Shown here piece by piece: positions 12,690-21,201 of a DNA stretch of 64,000 bases. The notes beneath the pieces were generated by a model, which ran no database searches, was not told the DNA's origin, and saw nothing but the letters and a program-made list of their open reading frames with translations. This DNA is from Mytilus galloprovincialis. Its lineage: Eukaryota; Mollusca; Bivalvia; Mytilida; Mytilidae. The stretch covers positions 56,576,439 through 56,640,438 of the forward strand of contig NC_134847.1 in assembly GCF_965363235.1 (NCBI RefSeq), written 5' to 3'. The position numbers and the translations under genes are program-made. Each line of letters starts with the position of its first letter. Position 1 is the stretch's first letter.

Positions 12690-13040
12690 TTTAAATGCAT
12701 GTGAACCTCGCGTGAAATTCACGTGAGTTTCACCTCAAATTAAGTAAGGGTAAATAGCATCTAAATTTTCAAATGTAATTAAAATCATGGAAAATAGCTT
12801 CTAAATTTTTAAATGTAATTAAAATCATGGAAAATAGCATCTAAATTTTCAAATGTAATTAAAATCATGGAAAATACCAATTTTTTTGTAAAGTTCGCGT
12901 TAAATTTTAAACGTGAAAAATTTACGTGATTCAATTCACGTGAAATTTCCATGAAAGTCTTCACATGAGCTTAATGTTTAATTTGAGCTCGTTTGAGTTG
13001 AATTTCATATGAGATTCACGTGAAATTCACTTTAGCAAAT
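12690..13040. repeat. CACGTGAA-rich segment with a 3 x 40-bp tandem core
   Basis: A 40-bp unit (AAATAGCATCTAAATTTTC followed by AAATGTAATTAAAATCATGG) is repeated three times at 12751-12876 with few differences. On both sides lie palindromic variants of TTCACGTGAA. The flanks resemble each other in inverted sense, as if the tandem core sat inside an element with palindromic arms. Confidence 0.65.
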
Positions 13041-13724
13041 TTTGCCTGTGTATACTAGGCAACAAAAACTACTGGTAGGTGGTAATTTAAAAACAGAGGT
13101 AAAATTAGTTATTTAGGCATTACTGTTTTAAATACTTATAGAGAGACAAAAGATACCAAAAAGTAAAATAACTAAAATACTGAAAAACATTCAAATTCAA
13201 AATCAAACTGACAACTCCTTGGCAAAAAATGAAATCGAACAAAAGAAAAACAAATGCCGATAAATTGATACACACCATAGAAAATAAACTGAGCAACACG
13301 TCAGTAAAATTTCTTATTGTCATGGTTTGGTTTATAATTATTAACATTAAGGAAAGATACATAATTATATTGTAGTGCATTTCGACAATCAATCTCCCTT
13401 CAATGATACTCGAGGACAAAATACATATATGTGAAAAGCCAACTTAACCTTAAACAAACCGTGAAGAGCTGATAAAACCAAAGATTGATTGATTGATGGT
13501 TGCTAAACGTCCAGTGGCAAATATTTCATGCATGTTCAGGACGAGAACAAGTTCACAATAAATACAATAGGTAGGTCTTATAATAATGACCAAAGAGGAC
13601 CAATAATAAATAAAAAACCGAATAAGGAATAAAATATATTTATTACAGATATATAATACCTCAATTAAAAACGATTTTCAAAATTGTATATATTGTATGT
13701 AACAGCAAATTACAAATTTTATAC

Positions 13725-13925
13725 CAGTACCGAAGTTGTCGCCACTTATGATAGACTCGGTGCGGGGACTAATAGTCTACAAGCAGAGGTAGCAACCCAG
13801 TGGTATCGACCATAAACGGTACTAATTTTAACATTACACCATATTCTCATTTCGACAATCAATGTCTTTTCAGTGATGCTCGAGGTCAAAATGAAAAATA
13901 AAATAATACAAAATTGAAGAGGTAA
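13725..13925 (+). repeat. Diverged copy of the GACGCTC dispersed repeat
   Basis: ACCGAAGTTGTCG, CTCGGTGCGGGGAC, CAACCCAGTGGTATCGACC and TCAGTGATGCTCGAGG follow the same order as the better preserved copy at 19956-20325, but with many substitutions. Confidence 0.5.
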
Positions 13926-14140
13926 TCACATGGTAATTATGAGGGAATATTCTTTAAATAACTATTTATACTCATTTAATTATTTGAATTCAGATTGTTT
14001 ATCTGGTCGGAGTGTTAGGGTCAAAGTCGTTATAATTTTAATCTTACGAAAGATCTTTCAAAAGTTACAGCGTAAATATTTACGGAACACTGAAATATTG
14101 TGAGTTGTAATAAGTGATTGATTCAGTTTCTTTTCTCACC

Positions 14141-14432
14141 ATGTCTGCTAAAGAAGACCATCATGGACATTCTTTACCTTTTTACGGATGTTCATTAATA
14201 TCGATTTGTAAACAAACACCATAGCTTGTGGAAATCTACCATGCATATGTGTTGAAGACATCACCTATTTCTAAGTATTACCAACCATTACACTACGGAA
14301 CTGGCTAACCAACCATATGACGGTGTGTAATATCTGGCATGAAAAGTAAAAGTTTTAACAATATCAATATAAATTGGTGGTGAACAGCAAATGAAGAGAC
14401 CTAACGATATGACTGAGGTCAGATACCAGCTT
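14141..14432 (+). pseudogene. Decayed copy of the DUF1868 / 2H-like gene
   Basis: From the ATG at 14141 the first 27 codons read MSAKEDHHGHSLPFYGCSLI and onward, closely matching the start of the gene at 18812. A TAG at 14222-14224 then ends the frame, and TAA and TGA codons plus frame disruption follow. Nucleotide similarity continues to about 14432 (ATGACTGAG..CCAGCTTTG), where a GGATCCGCC-type MITE interrupts or ends it; the C-terminal half is missing. The copies lie 4.7 kb apart on the same strand and include similar upstream sequence (AAGTGATTG..TTCTCACCATG versus the same region at 18.79 kb), so this is more likely a local duplicate than a processed copy. It is not functional. Confidence 0.85.
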
Positions 14433-14446
14433 TGTATACAGAATGC

Positions 14447-14573
14447 AGTGGTTGGAACCCCCCTTTTTTGGACGATCAATGCATTTGAATGGGGACATGT
14501 AGTTGGAACCCCCCCTTTTTTGTCCTTGGTTAGGAACCTCCCCCTTTTTAAAATGGCTGGTCCGCCCCTGGAA
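14447..14573. mobile_element. GGATCCGCC-family MITE, copy 1
   Basis: The left end is CAGTGGTTGGAACCCCCC and the right end GGCTGGTCCGCCCCTG. The middle carries TTTTTTGGACGATCAATGCA and TTGAATGGGGACAT, shared with the 59237-59390 copy in reverse orientation. The overlapping 74, 81 and 106-aa frames here are translations of this repeat. Confidence 0.7.
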
Positions 14574-14973
14574 TGGGTGGTATATATTATGTTTTATGCG
14601 CAAGAACATCTGTAAGGAGTTTATTTACATGGTTTTTGCGTTCAAAATTCTATTAGAAGTAAAAAGCATGCATTTTTATATTGAGACCACTTTTTATGTT
14701 TTAGGACATATATACTTCATATCTGACACAGTTTTCATTTTATCGTTCTACCAATTCATACCAATAGGTAATCGTCACTATATTACTGCTGCTCTTTCTT
14801 CATCTCTTTCGCATTTGATATGATACAGAACTCATAGTTGTCCTTTGTAGTTGGCATTGATATTGACAACTCCCTTTTGACAAGACTTATTATATAGTCT
14901 CGTTAGTTTTTCTCTTCAAACTCGTAAATATATTTCCATATCAAGGATCACTAAAAAAAACGCGTTAGGCATA

Positions 14974-15452
14974 CAGTACCCGGCCAAACGTATTCGTCAC
15001 CTGCACTTTTTTTGCCATTTATTTCATATAAAAACATATTTCTTTTCAAAAAAATAATATTTTGAAGACATTTATTGATGGATTTTTATCAACATGGCTT
15101 TAAAAGACGTAGAATTGTCTAAAGTATGTTTGTTTATTTGTTCATAGTTTTGTCTTCGGGTGTTTTCTCTTGATGTGAACACATACAATAAGATTTTATA
15201 ATTAAGTATGGTGGAATATATAGCGAATTTCTAAACAGAAAATAATATTTCTGTTTATTTTGTGAAAAAATAAAAATGATCCTAAAAAAAATATATAACG
15301 AAATAAACAAATAAACCTGTGACAATTCTGCTTCTATTGGTACGGTACCAAGTTGCTTAAAATCAAATAAAAAATTAATGACCTCCAAATATTTTTGGGA
15401 AAATATGTAGTTTAAATAATCTCAAGTGACGAATACGTATAGCCAATTTCTG
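14974..15452. mobile_element. Tc1/mariner-like non-autonomous element
   Basis: The left end CAGTACCCGGCCAAACGTAT continues with TCGTCACCTG; the right end, inverted, reads CAGAAATTGGCTATACGTAT then TCGTCACTTG. Both ends start with CAG and are flanked by TA (14972-14973 and 15453-15454). A CAG-starting TIR with a TA target duplication fits Tc1/mariner. The interior is AT-rich, about 480 bp in total, with no transposase. The TIR tips differ at several positions, so it is not recent. Confidence 0.65.
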
Positions 15453-17169
15453 TAGATAAAGGAATGCAACAGAAGTATACTGGTGTTTAAAAGTCATAAA
15501 TCGATTGAAAGAAAACAAACACAGGTTATAAATACAGCCGAGGGAAACACATCAAATGAAAGGGACAAAAAAAGAAACAACAGGAACACTGAAGTGCAAC
15601 AAAATCAAACGCCAACATACAAAGAAACGAACTATTTGATTATAACTCCCATATTCGTGACTTCGTAGAGTACATTTTAGGGAAAAACATGGTAGGTTGA
15701 ACCTGGTTTTATGGCTAGCCAAACCTCCCGTTTATATAACAATTTTAATAATATCGCTAAGATGACAACACTACGTTACAGAAATACATCAAAAATTCAA
15801 CAAAACATTCATCGCAAAGAAACACATACAAACTAATAATATGAAATATTGAAAAAAACACGTTTAATAATTTTATGCGTCTGAAGCGAATAGTCGACAC
15901 AACATGCAAACCGCTGAACAAAAACAAACATCCTCCAAGAACGAGAGACACCACAGGACATCACAAACAGAGACACACTTGCATTATGAACATGCAATCT
16001 CGAACTTAATACAATTACTAGATCACACCCGCGAAATCGCGGGCATACACAGCTGTAAACTGTTGTAGGGTGAATTTTTTTTTTAATATTATGTCTGGAG
16101 AATTTCATAAAAGGTATCAAAAGCCCCCTCACTTTTGTTCCTAAGTCCGTTTTCTGTTTCCTTTCTGTTAAATTAAATTATGTTTATGTCTCTGGCCTCA
16201 AACCACAATTATTCTACCCCTTTGCTACAATGCATTTTCTTTGTAAAAGTCAAATCAAATTATCAAATTAAAAATTTGCACCGATTCAAACATAAAATGA
16301 ATGTAACTGCTTATAGACCATTATTATTCTAACAAAAATAAATATGCTTCTAGGACAATCCATCAGTGTTTTTTTTTTTTCTTTTGAGAGCCCTATTAAC
16401 ATGCCAATGGTAGGATTTGAATCTTGTATAAATGTCGAAGGCTAATTTGAGGGGTCACGGGTCGGAAGGGTCCTCATCCCGAAATCCCGGGGTTAAAAAC
16501 ATGAAATCCCGAGATGCCGAATTTAAAGACATTCATATCCCGACATCCCTAAATTTGAAAAAAAATATTCCCGGATCACGAAAGGATCAATCCCGAAATC
16601 CCGAGCTTAAGAACACCCGATCCTGACGTCCCGAAAAAGTCCTGCCTCCCTAAAGTCTCAACCATACTCATACTTTAATTTTGGCCAAATCACTACTTTC
16701 ACTTTCAACAATAATTTGCGATCGTTCGTTCTTTCGTTCGTACCGTTCGTCCGTCTGTCCGGCTTCAGGTTTACTTTTTTGGTCGAGGTAGTTTTTGATG
16801 AAGTTGAAGTTCAATCAACTCGAAACTTAGTAAATAATTATGTTCCCTATGATATAATCTTTCTAATTTTGAATGCCAAATTAGAGATGTTACTCAATTT
16901 CACGGTCCACTGAACATAGAAAATGATAGTGCCGATGTGGCATCCGTGTGCTATGGACACATATTCTTTTTTCCACATGTTTTACATATTTCAATGTATA
17001 TGCAACTGGTGTGACGCCTTAAATAGTCATTTCAAAGAAAACAGTAGACAGAATTATACAGAAAGTCTCTATATATCATAGTATTATAATCGTAGCTTAC
17101 ATGTAGATAAACGCGAAAAATAATTGTCCTCTCTAAGGAGGTATAATAGTTGTGGTTCTTGCGATCCAA
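15453..17169. other. Repeat-derived intergenic sequence
   Basis: At about 15480-15740 lies a fragment of a dispersed repeat (TTATGGCTAGCCAAACCTCC) also seen near 20380-20600. At 16440-16650 there is a degenerate array of about 33-bp units around ATCCCGAAATCCCG. A TTCGTTC-rich tract lies at 16720-16760. No gene is supported. Confidence 0.55.
16440..16650. repeat. Degenerate CCCGAAATCCCG minisatellite
   Basis: About five or six imperfect units of some 30-40 bp recur, with variants ATCCCGAAATCCCGGGG, AATCCCGAGATGCCG, ATCCCGACATCCC and ATCCCGAAATCCCGAG. Each is followed by an A-rich linker such as TTAAAAACA. The 64-aa open frame over it is a repeat translation. Confidence 0.65.
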
Positions 17170-17319
17170 AAACCATAATATGGAGAACGCCCTGATTGGC
17201 TTATTTATTTTTCATTTTTGTTATTCATCATACGATTGATCCATAAACCATAATATTGAGAACGCTCTGATTGGCTTATTTATTTTTCATTTTTGTTATC
17301 CATCATACGATTGGTTGTA
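17170..17319. repeat. 75-bp tandem duplication
   Basis: AAACCATAATATGGAGAACG and the following sequence through CATCATACGATTG is repeated exactly 75 bp later with a few substitutions. There are two copies only. Confidence 0.85.
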
Positions 17320-17579
17320 GTTGTGCATGTTTAAAACCGGAAAACCTATCTATGACCAAAAGTCAGTCTGATGACGGTATCAATATCCGGACACCCTTTT
17401 TGTCGTTTTTCTCCCAAAATAACTCAATCTGAAAAATCATAAGAATGGATGACAAATGCGACTATTCATGTTACCTATAGGTCACAGAGGCATGATGATT
17501 AATTTATTGTGGAAGGAAGAGAAGCGACACACAAAATGAGGTCTTCTCGTTTAATAGTATAGAATATAATAAAATGCTT

Positions 17580-18491
17580 CACTGAGCGCAGCCTGATACG
17601 ACCGCAGAGGTTAAACCCTTAACATTTGGGGCAAATTTGGACACAATATTCAAGCTTGATACTGTCTGAATTTTGATTGTGATCAAATTTTTGACAAAGT
17701 ATAGGTCTCTGACCAAAAATGTCAATATCTTATAAATCTATTGCGCAATACTGTACAATTAATGATTTTTTTCTTGCAACTTTTCAAAAATTTGAAGGAA
17801 AAAAAAATTGAACCCCTTAAAAAAATTGTAACCCCAAACTTTTTTCATCCCCCCTTGGAACAATTACCCCCACACTCAATCCAAGCCTTAAAAAGTTTCC
17901 TTTGAAGTATGGAACATTGTAGTGCATTTTCACAAAGATCCATACACTTACACTCTTAAAAAGTTATTGTCTGGAAACTAGAAAAATGTTTGTTTTTGGC
18001 CCTTTTTGACCCCTAATTTCTGCAAATACCACAAAGCTCAATCCCAGCCTTCCTTTTGTGATATGGAACCTTGTGGTACAATGTCAGAGAGATCCATACG
18101 ATAACACAAGTTATTGTCCAGTAATTAGTTTTTAGCCCTTAATTCCTAAACTGTTGGCACCATAACCCTTAAAAAGAATCCGAACCGTCTACTTGTGGTA
18201 TTAAACATTGTGGTAGCAATTGAAATACTTATACACAAGTTATTATCCTGAAAGTAGAAAAATGCTTATTTTGGGGCCCTTTAGGGCCCCTTATTTCTCA
18301 TCAGTTGGGACCATCGCCCCCAAAATCAATCCCAAATCCTTTTGTGGCATTGAACCTTCTTATCTAATTTCATAGAGATCTATTCTAAGTTATTGTCCGG
18401 AAACCAAATGTGTCTTCGGACGACGACGCAGACGACGACGTCACACCTTATACAGTGTACGATCCAAAAACATTTTTTGCGGTCGTATAAA
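17580..18491 (+). mobile_element. TTTATACGACCGCA-TIR element, single copy
   Basis: The left end reads GCGCAGCCTGATACGACCGC (inverted-repeat part at 17593-17606). The right end is TGCGGTCGTATAAA at 18478-18491. The interior shares, in order, GGGGCAA.TTTGGACACAA, ATTCAAGCTTGATAC, several roughly 160-bp units around CCTAA.CTGTTGGGACC, and a (GACGAC)n stretch just before the right end. It has no long ORF and is about 0.9 kb. The 37-40 kb block contains two longer members of the same family. It is non-autonomous; the inverted tips suggest a DNA transposon, but no target duplication is clear. Confidence 0.75.
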
Positions 18492-18811
18492 AATATTATG
18501 TATATGCCGGTTAAAAAATAGAATATTGATGTCGATACCTTACTGTTTACGAGTTTGCAAATTATGCATCACTTTTAGTATACAACTAAAAATAGCATAT
18601 GTTGATAATGAGGTTATTATCTATTTTTAGGTATTATTCATTTATTTATTTGAATAATATTATATATCTTGTCGTGACATAAGGTCAAAGTTTATTTTTT
18701 TTACCTGATGAAATTTCCTTCAAATACAATACAGTATAATATCTTATAAACATTTAGTCAAAACTGAACAACAACGGATCACAACGGTGAGTGAAAGAAT
18801 TGTTTCTCGTC
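18492..18811. other. Short gap upstream of the 2H-like gene
   Basis: AT-rich sequence between the right tip of the TTTATACGACCGCA element and the ATG at 18812. The last 30 bp resemble the region just before the decayed copy at 14141. No clear TATA box or initiator can be chosen. Confidence 0.4.
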
Positions 18812-19501
18812 ATGACTGCTAAAATAGATCAACATGGACATTATTTGCCTTTTTATGGATATTCAATAATATCTATATGTGAACTGACACCAAAGCTGGA
18901 GGAACTGTACCACGTGTTGAAGGCATCGCCCATTGCTAAGTATTACGAACCATTACACTACTCTACTTACCATATGACCGTGTATAATATCTGGCACGAA
19001 AAGGAAAAGTTTTATCCATAGCTATATAAATTGAACGATGGGAAACAACCAAATAAGAAACTGGACAATATGACTGAGCTCATGAAACCAGCCTTGTTCA
19101 AAATGGACGATTTTTCAAAGATAAACGAATTTTCTAAGTTCAATTCAATCCATCTTAATGGTTTGAAAATCTTAAAAAGACCCCATCGTTCCAGTTTAAT
19201 CATAACTGTAGATATTGCTTCACCCGAGCAACATTCCAACCTACAACATTTGAGGTATTGGTGCGAGGAAAATTTGGACAAGTCTGACTCCGATCATATA
19301 TTTCATATCACTCTTAGGTATAATTTCAAGGACATTGCCGAAGACATAGAACCGGAATGGAAGAAATTAGAGGATTGGATTAAAAGTAATATTCCATCTA
19401 TTGTTTTAAGTAAACCGATTCCTATGTTGTTTACATCTATGGAAACTTTTATACCATATCTAAAGGTATATCAAGAACATAGCAGAATGGAACCAAAATA
19501 A
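18812..19501 (+). pseudogene. DUF1868 / 2H-phosphoesterase-like gene with one in-frame TAG
   Basis: A single uninterrupted exon would encode 229 aa apart from one TAG at 19019-19021. The start is the ATG at 18812 (MTAKIDQHGHYLPFYGYSII), typical of the DUF1868 family. The two histidine motifs of the 2H phosphoesterase fold are present: H54-M-T56 in YHMTVYN and H165-I-T167 in FHITLRYN. Members of this superfamily act on cyclic phosphates or related phosphoesters, but the substrate of DUF1868 proteins is unknown to me. The decayed copy at 14141 has TAT at the aligned site, so TAG is most simply a derived single substitution. The rest of the frame is intact, which points to a recent nonsense allele, a sequencing error or, less likely, readthrough. 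Without readthrough only the first histidine motif would be made. Confidence 0.85.
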
Positions 19502-19955
19502 CCAATTTGTTGGGTTTTTTTCAGCGCATCTAACTCATACAGTGTTATTACTTTTCAAAGAAATTGGGCATATACTGTTACATTTCAAAAGAAAACAATC
19601 AAACTTAGTTCGAATTTCATTACATAACTGCGTTTTTGACCAAAAATTAACTGTATTATTAGTGAGCCAACAAGAATTTAAACAACTTTATCATTTGCGA
19701 TACAACGGAAATTTAATTTCAACTTTGAACTGCACAGACCTATCGACTTAAAAAACATACATTCTCATTTTGATAAGGTCTTATGAAGATCCCATTTGTG
19801 CTTCTAAGGGCACATTTAATCGATACTTCTTTTTCTTCATACACACATTCCCTATAGTGAATTCTTCATTGTGCTCTATGTAAATTAATAGGAGGTATTT
19901 ATTTTTATATTTATCACATTGATCAAGTCATGATTTCTTCAAAATAGTTAGAAAA

Positions 19956-20325
19956 GGTACCAGGATTATAATTTCATACGGCAGACGCGCATTTCGTCTA
20001 CACAAGACTCATCAGTGACGCTCAGATCAACATAAGTATAAAGCCAAACAAGTACAATGTTGAAGAGTATTGAGGATCCAAAATTCCAAAAAGTTGTGCC
20101 ACACACGGCTAAGGTAATCTATTCCTATGATAAGAAAAACTAATCCTTAGTTTTTCGAAAAATTCAAAGTTTTGTAACAGGAAATTTATAAAAATGACCA
20201 TATAATTGATATTCATGTCATCACCGAAGTGCTGACTACTGGGCTGGTGATAAACTCGGGGACGAAACGTCCACCAGTAGTGGCATCGAACCAGTAGTGT
20301 AAATAATTCAATACGACAGACGCGC
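19956..20325 (+). repeat. GACGCTC dispersed repeat, longest copy
   Basis: Runs from GGTACCAGGATTATAATTTC through CAGACGCGCATTTCGTCTAC, ACTCATCAGTGACGCTCAGA and GCTAAGGTAATCTATTCC, then ACCGAAGTGCTGACTACTGG, CTCGGGGACGAAACGTCCAC and CAGTGGCATCGA-like sequence. At about 20310 the order starts again (AATACGACAGACGCGCC), suggesting a unit of roughly 335 bp that can occur head-to-tail. Confidence 0.8.
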
Positions 20326-20619
20326 CAAACTTGAGTGTCTTTGTGAGAAAACCAATTTCAGCAAACAAATCCGGGTTACAAACTGAAACCGAGGGAAACA
20401 CATCAACTATAAGAGGAAAACAACTAAACAACAGAAACACTCTAGTGCAACAAAAAAAAAACCACACAATGTAACATGTGTAACACACAAAGAAACAAAC
20501 TATAAGATAACAACTGCCATTTTTCTGACTTGGTACAAGACATTTTAAGAAAAAAATGGTGGGTTTTAACCTTGGTTTGTGGCAAGCCAAACCTCGCGCT
20601 TTTATGGCTAACGGCCTAA

Positions 20620-20892
20620 GTTATGTAAGATACAGTTAAGTCGGCCTCATATCTTGACCTACATCTAGAAATTGACAATGAGGGTCGGTTGAAAACAAAA
20701 CTTTACGACAAAAGAGATGGTTTCAGCTTTCCAATCGTGAACTTTCCATTTCTAAGTAGCAAAATTCCAGCAGCACCTGCATACGGGGTATATATCTTTC
20801 AATTGATACGATATTCCCGTGCTTGCATTTCTTATAATGATTTTCTTGACAGAGGGTTCCTGCTCACAAGGAAGCTATTAAACCAAGAGTTC
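20620..20892 (+). mobile_element. Reverse-transcriptase retroelement fossil (Penelope-like or related)
   Basis: The translation includes TKLYDKRDGFSFPIVNFPF and APAYGVYIFQLIRYSRACI, followed by FLDRGFLLTRKLLNQ. I recognise this as the region just after the polymerase core in a non-LTR-type retroelement lineage common in bivalves and cnidarians, which I believe is Penelope-like. Only a fragment is present, so it is a broken relic. Related pieces lie at about 23930-24040 on the same strand and about 22550-22650 on the opposite strand. Confidence 0.65.
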
Positions 20893-21025
20893 TTTAGTTT
20901 TCTATGTTGTGTCATGTGTGCTGTTGTTTGTTTGTCTTTTTCATTTTTAGCCATGGCGTTGTCAGTTTGTTTTAGATTTATGAGTTTGACTGTCCCTTTG
21001 GTATCTTTCGTCCCTCTTTTATGTA
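20893..21025 (+). repeat. Dispersed repeat (GCCATGGCGTTGTCAGTTTG type)
   Basis: TTTTCTATGTTGTGTCATGT, TTTTTAGCCATGGCGTTGTC, GATTTATGAGTTTGACTGTC and ATCTTTCGTCCCTCTTTT occur in an order I recognise from mussel sequence. Related partial copies lie at about 21950-22070 (reverse) and 24205-24290 and 34130-34260 (forward). The 161-aa plus-strand frame at 20689-21174 is a fusion of this repeat with the retroelement fossil, not a gene. Confidence 0.65.
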
Positions 21026-21201
21026 ACATTATAATATTGGTATTGTTTAATCGCTATTTTTTTAAACATTCATATTTGATTAAAAGATTGTTTAAAGGTC
21101 CGTTCTGTTTCATACTGCTTTCGGTTTTTCACCATTGTTCTAAAAATAGAATAGTTCCGAATAGATCCGAATGAATGTAAACAAAACTTATAATTATTCC
21201 G

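Larger units (their letters stand above)
11385..14140. other. Intergenic repeats right of GSKIP
   Basis: No coding exon is supported. The stretch holds a dispersed repeat at about 11880-12385, a 40-bp tandem repeat inside a CACGTGAA-rich segment (12690-13040), and a diverged copy of the GACGCTC repeat at about 13725-13925. The 99-aa minus-strand frame near 13120-13419 has no recognisable features. Confidence 0.6.
19502..21201. other. Repeat-dense spacer before the MPR-like gene
   Basis: Contains the GACGCTC repeat copy 19956-20325, a dispersed repeat fragment at about 20335-20600, a reverse-transcriptase fossil at about 20620-20892 and another dispersed repeat at 20893-21025. Only about 175 bp of apparently unique sequence lies before the ATG at 21202. 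Confidence 0.7.

Noticed and set aside
13120-13419. 99-aa hydrophobic minus-strand frame
   Set aside because: AT-rich DNA commonly gives hydrophobic frames; there is no start context, splice site or family match.
14391-14823. Overlapping frames of 74, 81 and 106 aa
   Set aside because: They translate the GGATCCGCC-type MITE on both strands and its flank.
15833-16132. 99-aa minus-strand frame with several cysteines
   Set aside because: It overlaps repeat-derived sequence similar to 20380-20600 and has no conserved pattern.
20689-21174. 161-aa open frame on the plus strand
   Set aside because: The first part is a reverse-transcriptase fossil and the second part a dispersed repeat; the frame is a chance fusion and has no start context or conserved fold.
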